From contig NC_062980.1 of assembly GCF_023078275.1 (NCBI RefSeq), positions 16,820,783 to 16,884,782 of the forward strand: 64,000 nucleotides of DNA. Direction: 5' to 3'. The notes below the pieces were generated by a model. It did not search any database, was not told the origin of the DNA, and saw nothing but the letters and a program-made list of their open reading frames with translations. This stretch comes from Leguminivora glycinivorella. Taxonomy: Eukaryota > Arthropoda > Insecta > Lepidoptera > Tortricidae. The translations under genes were made by a program, and so were the position numbers. Shown here in pieces: positions 9,720 through 20,642 of this stretch. Each line of letters starts with the position of its first letter. Position 1 is the stretch's first letter.

Positions 9720-10330
9720 ATCTCATTTTTTTTACAGATATAATTTATTTTATTTATAAACAACATATAAAATAATACAATAAACACTTACATTAAAAAT
9801 TACAATAAAACTTATAAATAAAATGCAGGTCTTGCTCGTTGGGTAAGGTGTCCAGAAGGCTGGCCGCATTGCCCCGTTGGATAGCAATGCTGATCCGCTG
9901 AGCAAGGTATTGGCCAGCCCTCTGGTCACCAGAAGCGTCTATAAGGTGCTTAGATAGCTCCTTGTAGAGGCAACGCGCACTTGGCCCCCACGGCCCCATG
10001 GTTTCGACCCCAAACGCCGCAAATATGTAACTACTGCCGAAGGTGACATACTTGCGACGCTTGAGGTCTTCAGCCAACTTTGGTGCCTGAAACATGGGAC
10101 GGCGCCAGGGTATCTACACAGGTAGCATCCCAGACAAGCGGCCGACCCATACTCCAAGGCACGTCAGGCCTCTTGCCGTCAACCCTGGCCAGTCCATTGG
10201 GTTCGAGGACGGCCGGCACTTTTGCACTAACAAGGGCCCTCCGGATGACATCGTTGAGGCTGGCGTGGCGAGGAATTCTCCCAGCACTTCGGCTGCATGT
10301 TGATGCATATTCATTCAACATTTCCAATTT
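9720..10330 (-). pseudogene. LINE C-terminal fragment with possible restriction-like endonuclease motif
   Basis: Two minus-strand frames carry consecutive parts of one protein, joined by a frameshift near 10085-10100. The upstream part reads RHASLNDVIRRALVSAKVPA, then GKRPDVPWSMGRPLVWDATC, then VDTLAPSH. The downstream part reads GVETMGPWGP, then YLAQRISIAIQRGNAASLL. The order H, then PD, then WDATCVD about 14 residues later resembles the PD-(D/E)XK layout of restriction-like endonucleases in some non-LTR retrotransposons; that is inference. I recognise the GPWGP and QRISIAIQRGN blocks as a recurring retroelement module. A 3' untranslated tail runs to about 9725. Related ends lie at 25635-25883, 40584-40654 and 41749-41833. 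The segment upstream of 10300 in the same frame is not recognisable. Confidence 0.65.
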
Positions 10331-11724
10331 AATATTGAAATAACACCTAGTGCGAAGTACTTCCCATTCGGTTTTGCAAACCAGGGAAAATGACAGACGG
10401 CCCTGCGAAAGACAGCTAGACATATTTTTTGTAGTCACAAGTTCACTACTAGTAAAATAATAAATCAGATCCCGTCTGTCTTGAATAACGACCTAAATCC
10501 CGGATTCGTTTATGACGTACGCAAGCAAATTCAGTTTTAGGGTCCAGTTTTGATAGTTTGGCAGTCTAGCTTTTATATTAATTTACAGCAGTCAGTCGAA
10601 AATTTGCTACTCGCTATGTACACGACTGGTGTCTCATGCTTTTCCATCAAATTGTATTGTGCCAAATTAGTTCCAACGGCCTCCGCTTGCATTAATGTCG
10701 GACATGCTATAAGATGACGTGTATTTATGACATATGTAATATAATCAATGAATGCATCTTTCAATTAAATATTCGAAATTATAACTAGACTGAAATTGTA
10801 ATAATCTTAATTTAATTGCTGTTAAATAATTTTATTGATGAACGTGTAATATTTATAATATTATTAATAAAATGTCTATGTCTAATATGTCTATGTCAAT
10901 CAGCGCCACTCTGTCTCACACGTTGCCAATAGGCTACTAGACTCATATCGAATTTGGCACAATAAATAATTGTCTTCTGTAGTACATATTTGACGTAAAA
11001 AACAAAAATGTATAGATTTTTTGTATTAAAAGTGTATGATGACTACGTATTTTCGATTAAAAATGTGTGTATTTCTTTTTTATTTTGGCCACCGAAAACG
11101 CTGTCAGCGATGTAGCGAACGTCGTCCAATGGAACTTACTTCATGAACAATCACTGACACAATGAACTTTATGCCTCATACGTAAAATTCAGAAAATGTT
11201 GTTTTCGAGTAGAATGACCTGATGCACAGATAATCTATAGACTAAAATGACTATGCTGTCTTCACCTGATTACGTAAAAGTATAGGTACTTTAAAAATAT
11301 TTTTTGCTGTTTTTAGGTCATACCTAATAAAATATGGCGATATTTTATTTCGGTTAATTGGACAGCACTTAATCATATTAGACAGACTTTAAAAAAAGGT
11401 CAAGTAGCCAGATTAATAAAAATTGGCAATAATTTAGGTAGTTTTGCCGGTGCTAACGATATTTTAAACGGTAAACTTTGATGAAAATCTGTTTGAAAAA
11501 TGATAAACTTTAAGCCTAAAAGATAATTATCTTTCAGGCAGCCCAGGATTCAATTACGGCTTTATTCATTCAGCTTTTTAAATATTCATCTTGTAGGCGG
11601 CATGTTTGTCTTCAACTTACTAACAAAGAATATTTTATGAGTACCTAATCTTTGCATTTGCTTTTTTTAAATAAGAGATAAAATCCAACTAAGCCTTTAT
11701 TGAGAATAGGTAATAGATCATTAT
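10331..11724. other. Unassigned AT-rich stretch
   Basis: I saw no repeat family and no credible exon here. Confidence 0.5.
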
Positions 11725-11818
11725 TTAAATAATTTAAAGTTTTATTTTAAGTTACCTAGGCGTGATTGTATGTGTATGTATGTGTTAAATAATTTAAAGT
11801 TTTATTTTAAGTTACCTA
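11725..11818. repeat. 34-bp direct repeat flanking a 26-bp retro-insert
   Basis: An identical 34-base block (starting TTAAATAATTTAAAGTTTTA) lies at 11725-11758 and 11785-11818. Between them is GGCGTGATTGTATGTGTATG plus TATGTG, the extreme 3' end and TATG-type tail of the family seen at 16974, 22853, 28170 and 58721. I read this as a nearly complete 5' truncation with a long target-site duplication. Confidence 0.75.
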
Positions 11819-11884
11819 TTTTTGAAACTTATAAACACTCTTAAATTTTTACCGATTCTGATGTATTCAAATGTACCTACTTTA

Positions 11885-12069
11885 GGCACTGGTCCCACCG
11901 CGAGCTAGTAAGCTATGAGTTATCGGCTATAAAAACGAACATAAGATAAGCACTCCCGTGCAAATAAAAGAGACACGTGCAAATTATTCTCACGGGAGTG
12001 ATTATATTTTGTTCGTTTTTATAGCCGATAGCTCATAGTTTACTAGCTCGCGGCGGTGGGACCAGTGCC
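11885..12069. mobile_element. PIF/Harbinger-like MITE with TTA target duplication
   Basis: Ends are GGCACTGGTCCCACCG and CGGTGGGACCAGTGCC, flanked by TTA at 11882-11884 and 12070-12072. The inverted repeats extend about 57 bases (GCTATAAAAACGAACA inside) with one 3-base gap. A 3-bp TTA duplication and GG-starting termini fit PIF/Harbinger. There is no coding sequence in the 185 bp. Confidence 0.85.
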
Positions 12070-12072
12070 TTA

Positions 12073-13460
12073 GAGTGTACGTTCTTTCTACGGTACATAG
12101 TAACATTTCCACAAATTACACAAAAAAAAGTGAAACCATGTGATCTTCGATGTAGCTACTATTTTTATTTATTTTACCCTAATATAACAGAAACAGTCAT
12201 AAAGTCCAGTCACATATTTACAACATAACATATAAAAATTTTCCACTGCTTACACACCAAAACACCGGAAGCTTATCCGAAATTTGCGACTCCAAAAAAT
12301 ACGCAGAACCCTCACATAAATCTGTGAGAATTAATTCCCTTTTAAATTTCGGTTAAGAAGGCCCTCTATGAGGGCCCAAGGGCCATAATACCCCTACTAT
12401 AATATATGGGTGACCACGTGCCCCGAATGGCCTAGAATACGCGTCTGGCAAATGCTGAGTGGGGAATTGTTTGAAGCTGCGATGTACGTGTTATTGGCTA
12501 GGAGTTTTAGGTTGCGTAGATTTTTGCGGCTTGTGCCAGTTTAATAACCACATGGTAAAATGATTTCATGCATAGTGTTACAAAAATAGTGGGTATTCGT
12601 GTTATTATTTGAAACAGGTAGAAGATTTTTGAACGGCAAAAATATTTGGCCGTCGCATGATCGGTTGGGTTTTTAACAAACTGAATTACAGTTTTATTAG
12701 GTAAGTATGTCATGAGACGGTTTGCTATAAATCCATAAAATATCTACTAATTCTTTGTTACGTATTGTATAATGTCGTCACTCGTTACAAATGTCTGTAA
12801 CTTTTGTCACAAAGTGGCTAACGCATATTTTATACCTAATTACCTACTTTGCTTTGTAAATATGAAGTTTTAACATCGCAAAAATGCCAAAATATCATAG
12901 TAGCAGTTTAAAAAAAATGCTTAACTTTTCATATAAGTATCATGAAAATATGTTAAAACATTACTATAACGAAAGATTTTCCAGGTATTCGAATAATTTG
13001 ACCAAAGGGCTTTCCAGACCTACACGCCCACACATCAGAGCCTAGAGATAGGTAAGTAGGTATATTATACGGACACCCACTACCAATTAATTTAAGGCGT
13101 TCAACATATAGGGGTATAACATAGTAAGGGAATTACCTATATTTGGTTATAATAATTATATTTCACGTGTAAATGGGTGAATCAACTTTTTCTTGCTTGT
13201 TATCAATGCCATGGTTACGGTCCCCTGAGTCACGCTGGTTTTATGCATGTGTGTAAGTATAACAACGTAGGTACGCCAGGCGGTTTAAGGAATAACGCAT
13301 TTTCAATAACTTTTATCAATCTAAACTGTGGTAGCGACGTAACGCAGTTAACAATAAACATGATGTCAAGAGGTAAGTAATGGCAGAAACTTGTTCTATT
13401 TCTTAAACATGATTTGAAGAGCAACTACTTAATCATTGTATTGTTAACTATCTATATTTG
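12073..13460. other. Unassigned AT-rich stretch
   Basis: Nothing recognised. Open frames such as 12507-12713 and 13177-13380 lack known motifs. Confidence 0.5.
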
Positions 13461-13555
13461 ACGTCCGGTGTGGCCTAGCGTGTAGTGACCCTTCCTAGTA
13501 AGTATCCCGGTAAGGGCATTTTATATTTTGGGTTATGAATATTTTCTATGTATAT
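13461..13555 (+). mobile_element. Degenerate SINE head fragment
   Basis: GTGTGGCCTAGCGTGTAGTG, then CCCGGTAAGGGCATTT, correspond to the tRNA-like head of the SINE at 842-1103 with the middle of the head lost. Confidence 0.55.
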
Positions 13556-13558
13556 AAG

Positions 13559-13650
13559 TACGCCAAATCTTGTAATTAGTTGTCAAAGCTGACCCCAGGC
13601 TCCCATGAGCCGTGGCAAATGCCGGAATAACGCAAGGAGGATGAGATAAT
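13559..13650 (+). mobile_element. GAT-tailed retro-repeat fragment
   Basis: ACGCCAAATCTTG, then GGCTCCCATGAGCCGTGG, then AACGCAAGGAGGATGA are shared with 18869-19045, 42655-42708 and 60054-60236. The better copy ends in a (GAT)n tail, as expected for a LINE or SINE 3' end. Confidence 0.65.
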
Positions 13651-13663
13651 AAGTATGGAAGTT

Positions 13664-13995
13664 GTAGAATCCGAAACAATACCGAAATTGAAAATCTAAT
13701 AATAGCCGAATCGAATACATTAGGTAAGACCAAGGCACATAGTCTCCGCTGGCTTGGCCATCTCATACGGACACCCGAGGATCGGGCAGTCAAGAGTGCC
13801 TTCCTGGGTTGTTCAGCTGGACGTCATCCTGCCAGCCATCCTAAATATCATTGGTCAGATAGAATGAAGGCAGATCTTTGTGAACTCGGCATCAGCCATG
13901 GCTGACGACAGGTCGCTCTGGACCGCGTAAAGTGGCATGCTCTTGTGTTGGAGGCCAAGACTCACTTTGGGTCGTCGCGCCAACAAAGTATGTAA
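13664..13995 (+). pseudogene. RTE-type reverse transcriptase, C-terminal fragment
   Basis: One frame reads RNNTEIENLI, then HSLRWLGHLIRTPEDRAVKS, then KADLCELGISHG, a TGA stop, then LDRVKWHALVLEAKTHFGSS and TAA. The blocks LRWLGH, DR.VKS.FLG, DR..W and EAKTHFG match the C-terminal tail of RTE-clade LINE proteins and the fragment at 27405-27743. The stop in mid-frame makes it dead. A GTAAGTATAAGTA tail follows, as in the other copy. Upstream domains are missing, so this is a 5'-truncated insertion. Confidence 0.75.
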
Positions 13996-15419
13996 GTATA
14001 AGTATTTGTATTGGCTACGTGCACGACAATTACGCCCACTAACATGTGAACTTGAAGTGGAAAATGTCAAAAAATGACATGTAAACAAACATTATATTTT
14101 AACGATTTTTCGTTAATTTTAAATAAATCGAATAACAAGAGCTACTATTTCAAGTGTAATTTAGGTAAGACATGGATATAATGTCAAGAAATTGGTGCTG
14201 GCAGGGCATATAAGGAATCTTGAAGAACATAGGAGTAATGGTAGAAGTTCTTCGAGCTAGTGATATGGTATTCGCTAAACCTCCGTCCCGTTAATGCCTT
14301 ATAAAACAAATCTAAACATAAGTACCTAGTCATGTCCGCGGCCGCAGAAATATCCGACACGGGCCTATTCCCAGGCTAGACCTGAATCTTTAAGCATAAT
14401 CTTTTACGGTAGGAAAAATACTAACAGCGTATTGAACAATATTAGGTAAACAAAGCTTAAATATAATTTACTATAATATTTTGTTTTGACATGTCACTTA
14501 CGTTTTCTTTTCACCGTATCTATCCATTTAGTTCTTTGATCCAATTTCCAGTGTGCTCTAAGAAACGCATAGAACGTGCAACGACTATTTATGCCATTAT
14601 TTTTACAATTAACAACGAAACAACATTGATGCTCCATATCAAACATTACACATTGTTTATATTTTATGAGTTTTGATAGATGACAACCACAATCAGTGTC
14701 GATTTTGACCACCGCAAGCACTGCGATCGCTTTGCTTACCCCCTCCATGCACTTCGCACAAAGCCAATATTATGTGTATCGTTACTCCCACGGTAACCTT
14801 AAGGAGGTTTCCGTTGTGGATACTGAAACAACCGTAACGAATCGTCAATCAATTTATGTAAGTCCTATAACATTTATTTTATAGGTAACTTTATAAGCCA
14901 GAGATATTCGAACTTCCCAAAGTTCTTACATTATTTTACCTTATCCATTGTATACCAATTACAGCTATATTTTACTTTAAACTTCGGAAACATGTTGTTT
15001 ATCCAGAAACCGTTGAACTTTATACAATTGAATTTATTCTACAGCCGACCTCGTTATGTGAATTACAAAGTAGTTTTCTTTTATTTGCTCTACTTTTGTT
15101 TCATACGAACATATAAAAATAAACTACTTTTCCTGCATTACGTTCTTACTTTGTTCTTTTGCTTTTATGAATTGTGCGAAGACTGCGTTACTTTTTATTA
15201 CTTATATATTTCCTGGATTCCATAACACCTTGCGTTGATATTGTTTATAAGATAAGAAGAGAATTGTATGAGCAAAATTTATTGTAACATAAGTTTTTTC
15301 TTTCATAACGTATTATGTATTTTTTACCAGACTCGCAATATCCAACGGATACTATGAATTTTAGTAGGTTGCGTAAACGTCACTGAATATTAAATTATTG
15401 TATGTAATAACCTAACCAT
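13996..15419. other. Unassigned AT-rich stretch
   Basis: No repeat family recognised. Several 60-85-codon frames (14491-15225) are hydrophobic, low in complexity and without motifs, so I leave them out. Confidence 0.5.
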
Positions 15420-15620
15420 AAAATTAAAATTTTGAAAAACCCCCGACCGCGACATAGTGGACCGATTTTCATGAAACATGGTTAAGAACACTCCAGACTA
15501 TTTCATTCAGCTTTCAAACAAAAAAAAAACTAAATCTAAATCCGTTCATCCGCTCGGGAGCTGCGATGCCACAGAAACACGTCAAACTTATAACACCCCG
15601 TCATTTTTGCATTGGGAGTT
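15420..15620 (-). repeat. CCCCGACGC repeat, copy 1
   Basis: Minus-strand order: a degenerate start (AATGCAAAAATGACGGGGTG), GTTATAAGTTTGACGTG, CATCGCAGCTCCCGAGCGG, then ATGAAAATCGGTCCAC and TCGCGGTCGGGGG. The microsatellite seen in other copies is almost absent here. Confidence 0.75.
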
Positions 15621-16749
15621 AAAAAATAAAATGTCATGGCAAATAATTAACCGGGAAACTAAAATATTAATCGGGAACGGGAAACATGGTATGAAATATT
15701 GATGTTAAAATATATGAATCGGCTAGGACGATTGATAGATAATGGTCGGCAAAGTCCTCTTTTTTAATTTCCAAACACAACATAACATCCAGGTTTTAGC
15801 CAATTAAAAAAAAACTATAAGGGGCTTTATAAACGTGCCGACTGCAACTGGTACGGGCCCTAGACAATATTTGATTTTGGGTGCGTTTTCATACAAAAAA
15901 AATTTTTTTCGTTTTTTTTTTTTTAATTTTTTTGTTTTTTTATAAGCGTATAAGGCGTATCAAAGGGGGACGAAAATTCAATTATTTTTGCGCTACGATG
16001 CACCGTTTAGGAGATACAGCCATCCAAAGTTACTATTTTCAGTAGACTTTATTTATTTCATACCATGGTTGAGAAAAGCACTATACATACCTCGGCGGGA
16101 AATGGGGTTGCCCCCCCTTTGTCCCGGCCTCTGTAGTAATGTACTAATGTATGGACTCGCGCGCGAGAACGCAAGGTGGTGCTAAACCACCAAACTCTAG
16201 TACCTAGGTATTCTAAGTCTTTAATGATGGCATCTAGTTTGTTAAATTTTTAACCATTTTTCAAAAGGTATCCATAAAATATTCCCACGACCTCTTTTCA
16301 CAAGTCGCTAAAATTCTTCACCCTACCATCCCTGCCGCAGTATCTATAAAAATATTACCGGCCAACAATTTTGTCAACCCCGATAAGGCAGGTTTTCTCC
16401 TACAAAAAAACCACAGACATTATGCAAATATCCTCGTTCAAGTTTACAACTTGCGTCTAGTCTGAGATACGCAATAAGGAGTTTCTGTCCTCGTACGTTA
16501 TTTTATATTTAGTGCAAAAGTGAAAACTCGAAACGTTACAAACGAAGATCCACAATAAATATTAATTGTACGTACAATAAATTATAAATAACCAATCAAA
16601 TACGTAAAACGTTCGGTTAAACATATTCAAATATTTAAGTAAGCATATTTAGGTACACATTTTATAAGCGGTCGCCTTAATTTAGAGCGATGGCGACATG
16701 TTTCAAGTTATATGGAGAAACAATGACATCATCGATGTCAAAAGAGCGT
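15621..16749. other. Unassigned stretch with A/T runs
   Basis: Long T and A homopolymer runs lie at 15890-15945. No family recognised. Confidence 0.45.
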
Positions 16750-16890
16750 ACACCCATCTTAAAAGCCGGCAACGCACCTCCAACACCTCTGGTGTTTCGG
16801 GTATCCATGGGAGGCGGTGATAGCTTACCATCCGGCGACCGAAATCTGCTTGTTTGCCTCGTCTCCCATAAATGGCTCCCGGCTCGCGGC
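16750..16890 (+). mobile_element. Retro-repeat, GCCGGCAACGCACC family
   Basis: AAAGCCGGCAACGCACCTCC, then GTATCCATGGGAGGCGGTGA, then TTACCATCCGGCGACC are blocks I associate with a common lepidopteran retroelement 3' region. No second copy was seen in this window, so the assignment rests on memory of the family. Open frames on both strands are by-products. Confidence 0.5.
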
Positions 16891-16973
16891 TTCTAGACTG
16901 GTATTTTGTCAGTACGTTGATAGTCATTTAAATGATGATTGGCATTAGTATTGTGGAAAAATATTATTATAAT

Positions 16974-17130
16974 CATACATACATACATACATACATACAA
17001 TCACGCCTGTATCCCATAAAGGGGTAGGCAGAGCACATGAAACTACTCAAGTTTCAGTGCCACTCTTGGCAAATAAAGGGTTGAAAGAAAACGAAACTGT
17101 GACATTGCAGTGACAGGTTGCAGCAGGTTG
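16974..17130 (-). mobile_element. Retro-repeat with (TATG)n tail, copy 1
   Basis: On the plus strand it appears as (CATA)n, then CAATCACGCCTGTATCCC, ATAAAGGGGTAGGCAGAGCA, GTGCCACTCTTGGC and AACGAAACTGTGACATT. On its own strand the unit ends in GGCGTGATTGTATG plus a TATG tail, typical of a 5'-truncated LINE or SINE end. Confidence 0.75.
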
Positions 17131-17487
17131 GTATTATAATCATGCAGTGAAATTGAAAGTTTTGAGAGTAGCCCTGTTATTTTATAGGTCATAAATGTCA
17201 TTATTTTATACTATTTATTGGTGATGGTCGGAGATAACATGTGAGTGTGCACGGGTAAACGTCCCACTTTGTCGATTGCTATAAAGCCGCATTGTCAGTT
17301 TATTCATATAAAAATACAAGTAATTTGCGGGTTACCTATCAAAAAGTCGAAAATTGTAATGTCGAATATTAGTAGCCCGAAAACGCTTCCCATTTTATTA
17401 ATTGCCCTAAGTTTTGTTTGCCCGAAAGTACTTTTCCCCTATTATTATTTTCCCCATTCTTATTTCGCTGTAATTTTGTTTCGCTTA
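17131..17487. other. Unassigned stretch
   Basis: AT-rich lead-in to the tandem repeats, with no recognised element. Confidence 0.4.
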
Positions 17488-17697
17488 TGATTCGAATCAA
17501 CACTTATTAAAATGCCTAAGAATCATTTGACAACTACTTTTTGTCGCGTAAAGTTTTTAATCAGAAATATTATTTAGCCGCTATATCAAAACTTCGAAAT
17601 TCGAATTAACACTTGTTAAAATTCCTAAGTATCATTTGACAGCTATTTTGTATGGAGTATAGTTTAATAATTCGAAATATTATTAAGCCGCTATATA
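17488..17697 (+). repeat. Tandem duplication, ~110-bp period
   Basis: Two diverged copies carry ATTCGAATCAACACTTATTA / ATTCGAATTAACACTTGTTA, then ATCATTTGACA and ATATTATTTAGCCGCTATAT / ATATTATTAAGCCGCTATAT. Confidence 0.75.
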
Positions 17698-17799
17698 AAA
17701 AGTTCAGTAAATCCTTAATTTTCTAACAAGAGTTTGTTGCCGACCCTCACGGTCGCAGTTCTTACTTGACTTAAGAATCCTTGCCATAAGGGTTTATGG

Positions 17800-18255
17800 C
17801 AAAGGTTTGTTTCTGTATGATCGCAGTTCTAACCTAACCTAACCAACTTTTCTAGCACAAGTTTGTTTCTGTATGGTCGCAGTTCTAACCTAACCTAACC
17901 CACTTTTCTAGCACAAGTTTGTTTCTGTATGGTCGCAGTTCTAACCTAACCTAACCCACTTTTCTAGCACAAGTTTGTTTCTGTATGGTCGCAGTTCTAA
18001 CCTAACCTAACCCACTTTTCTAGCACAACTTTGTTTCTGTATGGTCGCAGTTCTAACCTAACCTAACCCACTTTTCTAGCACAAGTTTGTTTCTGTATGG
18101 TCGCAGTTCTAACCTAACCTAACCCACTTTTCTAGCACAACTTTGTTTCTGTATGGTCGCAGTTCTAACCTAACCTAACCCACTTTTCTAGCACAAGTTT
18201 GTTTCTGTATGGCCGCAGTTCTAACCTAACCTAACCCACTTTTCTAGCAAATGTT
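17800..18255 (+). repeat. 56-bp satellite with telomere-like CCTAA motifs
   Basis: TCTAGC recurs at 17851, 17907, 17963, 18019, 18075, 18131, 18187 and 18243, an exact 56-base period. Each unit has TTTGTTTCTGTATGGTCGCA then GTTCTAACCTAACCTAACC. The last block is about three CCTAA repeats, the complement of the insect telomere unit TTAGG. Units are nearly identical. A G/C variant (ACAAGTTTG or ACAACTTTG) alternates in the later units. Confidence 0.95.
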
Positions 18256-18302
18256 TGTTTCCGTGACGTAACCTATCCAATTTTTTTGTATTTTTTTACA
18301 AT

Positions 18303-18545
18303 GATATTAGGGAACATGACATTTCGATGTCGCGTTAGCATCGGATTTATGAAAAGGTGGTTAACGAAACGGTTGTCAAATGATAAGATTGGCAACCGTT
18401 CTTCTGGTTATTGAGTTTCTATAAAATGGTATTAGGGAAAATGACATTTCGATGTTACGTAGCATGGGATTTATAAAAAGGTGGTTAACAAATCGGTTGT
18501 CAAATGATAAAGTTGGCAACCGTTCTTCTGGATATTGAATTTCGG
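18303..18545 (+). repeat. Tandem duplication, ~125-bp period
   Basis: Two copies start GATATTAGGGAACATGACAT and GGTATTAGGGAAAATGACAT and share ACGGTTGTCAAATGATAA / TCGGTTGTCAAATGATAA and GGCAACCGTTCTTCTGG. Confidence 0.85.
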
Positions 18546-18690
18546 GAAAACGATAATGTGGGATAGCAAACTAGCGACATATGGAAAGTATGGTAAACAA
18601 TGTATTTGGATTATAAAAATTCTGTCAACCGTTTTCGGACAAGTGATAATCGGACAAAAGATTTTCGAAACATCGATAGGTTACCAATTT

Positions 18691-18868
18691 GCGCCTTAGT
18701 GGATCAGTCGGTAGTGACCCAGCTTGCTAAGCCGCGCCTGCGGTTCGGGGTGTGAATCCCGGTAAGAGCATTTATTTGTGTGATGAGCACAGATATTTAT
18801 TCCTAAGTCATGGATGTCTATATATATACATAAGTATCTATTTAAGTATGTATATTTATTTATTTAAC
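18691..18868 (+). mobile_element. tRNA-derived SINE
   Basis: The head has box A TGGATCAGTCGG and a box B variant GTGTGAATCCCGG. The body shares AGCATTTATTTGTGTGATGA, CATGGATGTC and TTTAAGTATGTATATTTATT with the 842-1103 copy. It ends directly at the next retro-repeat. Confidence 0.75.
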
Positions 18869-19045
18869 CGAACTAATTCCAATAAGGCCTAGTTACCCTT
18901 TGGGTTGGAAGGTCAGATGGCAGTCGCTTTCGTAAAAACTAGTGCCTACGCCAAATCTTGGGATTAGTTGTCAAAGCGGACCCCAGGCTCCCATGAGCCG
19001 TGTCAAATGCCGGGATAACACAAGGAGGATGATGATGATGATGAT
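18869..19045 (+). mobile_element. GAT-tailed retro-repeat
   Basis: Blocks in order are AATTCCAATAAGGCC, GGTCAGATGGCAGTCGCTTT, ACGCCAAATCTTGGGATTAG, CTCCCATGAGCCGTG and CAAGGAGGAT, then a (GAT)n tail. It is fused head-on to the SINE before it. The minus-strand copy at 60054-60236 has more of the 5' part. Confidence 0.75.
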
Positions 19046-19209
19046 TTGTTTATTTATCTATAGTGTAAGCTTGTACATTTTGTAAGTTTAGAATTACGCA
19101 AGATGTTACCTTTTGAACTTCACTTAGTAAAGTGTAAACGAATTCCTTCGAAACTTTGTGTGCATTATTTATTACTCGCTATTAACTTTGCTTGTAGCGC
19201 TACGCGCGT

Positions 19210-19335
19210 AGCATATTTATTTATTTATTTATTTTAACTTTATTGCACAATTGAAAAAAAGTACAAATGGCGGACTTAATGCCAAGGCATTCTCTATCAG
19301 TCAACCATATGGCCAAACAGAAATTCGCGAATGTG
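19210..19335 (-). mobile_element. LINE 3' end fragment
   Basis: A (TTTA)n tract, then TTTATTGCACAATTG, ATGGCGGACTTAATGCCAAG and CATTCTCTATCAGTCAACC resemble the minus-strand 3' ends seen at 37048 and 41188, though more distantly. Confidence 0.5.
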
Positions 19336-19457
19336 GGTGCAGTGAGAAAAATAAATTTAGAAAGCATGACAACTATAGCAATATTATTTACAATCAATAT
19401 AATACATAAATAATACATTCATATCATTACACATATACTTATATTTATTACACATAT

Positions 19458-19539
19458 AGTTTTATTTGACGTTCATAAGCGCATTGTAATATGCCTACTT
19501 GGAAAATAAATATTTAATTTAATTTCATTTCATTTCATA
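19458..19539 (+). mobile_element. LINE-type 3' end, short fragment
   Basis: TTATTTGACGTTCATAAGCG, then CATTGTAATATGCCTACTTG, an AATAAATATTT signal and a CATTTCATTT tail. Same family as 5032-5173, here on the plus strand. Confidence 0.65.
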
Positions 19540-19749
19540 TACATATTAACCTTCTTCAACGTAGTGTACTTAGGTAGCTAGGTAGGTTAGGTAGGTGTGC
19601 TTAGGTTTTACTTACTCTAAATTTTCTCAAAAGGTGACTAGAAGGGCCTGTATAGGATGTCCGAATATTGTAATTAACATGCTTTTTTATATCCTATTAA
19701 GCTGTTTTACCGAGAAATTCTTGTATATTTATTTATTTTTTTATATATA

Positions 19750-20100
19750 CAGAGTGGGGCCTGTAACAAAGGCGAAGAATTGAACTCTAGGCTATTCTCC
19801 TCATACTGATCAACATTTGTTCGGCGACTTTTAAAAATAACTTGTATTTTGATTTTTATCACCCTTGAAAGTTTTTTCTAAGAGGTAATGTATTGCGAAT
19901 TTTGTTAAGTCTAAAGTGTGACAGACAACGTCAATGACAACAATAATGGCGTACCTACATTGAAGCTAATATTTATTTTGTATGAAAAATTAAAAATTTT
20001 AAGACTTCATAATTTTTAAAAGTCACTGAACAAATGTTGATCAGTATAAGGAGAATAGCCTACAGTTCAATTCTTCGCCTTTGTTACAGGCCCCACTCTG
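19750..20100. mobile_element. mariner-like MITE with TA target duplication (351 bp)
   Basis: Ends are CAGAGTGGGGCCTGTAACAA and TTGTTACAGGCCCCACTCTG, flanked by TA at 19748-19749 and 20101-20102. Inverted repeats extend about 75 bases (ACTGATCAACATTTGTTC inside). Non-coding. Confidence 0.9.
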
Positions 20101-20104
20101 TACA

Positions 20105-20458
20105 TATATACATATATATACCGCCGATCTCGGTAACCGCTCTAATGATTTCGCTGAAATTTGTTGTGGGGGTTTTCGGGGGTGAAAAATCGATCTAGCT
20201 TAGCCTTAGAACCCGGAAAACGCGGATTTCAGAGTTTTCATGCCTTTTTCTTTCGCGTTAGTAAAAGGCAAAATATGGTCGTTAATTTCGCTAACCGGCT
20301 GGGCGTAGCTTAGTCGTAAGAAGTCGGTCTAATGTTCGCAAGCACATCGAATCCCAGTCAAAAAAATTTTTTTTTTTCGTATTTATAAGAATTTTTTTTT
20401 TAATCTAAAGACGTGATAATAATAAAATAGAACGCCCGGTCGCCCATATATTGTACAA
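20105..20458 (+). repeat. GATCTCGG repeat with internal tRNA-like block, copy 1
   Basis: Order: a TA/CATA-rich tract, CCGCCGATCTCGGTAACC, GGGTGAAAAATCGATCTAGC, TTCTTTCGCGTTAGTAAA, a degenerate tRNA-like block (GCGTAGCTTAGTCG, then ATCGAATCCCAG), then ATCTAAAGACGTGATA and AAATAGAACGCCCGGTCGCC. Better copies are at 39465-39858 and 60826-60962. Confidence 0.75.
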
Positions 20459-20642
20459 TAAAGTGTGTAAAGTGACAGCGCATGCTACGCACTACGATGT
20501 CAACGAGCGTAGCTGACAGTACGTACATACGCAACGCCAAACCGCCTACGAACAGAGATCCAGAATAGATCAGATCCTGAATAGTCCTGGATCCTATTAA
20601 GTATTTGGCACTGAATATATTAAGCGCGCACTATGTTTGTAG

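Noticed and set aside
10080..10343. Plus-strand frames in the LINE fragment
   Set aside because: Shadows of the minus-strand retroelement protein, which has the recognisable motifs.
12001..12075. Inverted repeat as a transcription terminator
   Set aside because: It is the arm of a 185-bp MITE with TTA duplications in a eukaryotic genome, not a bacterial terminator.
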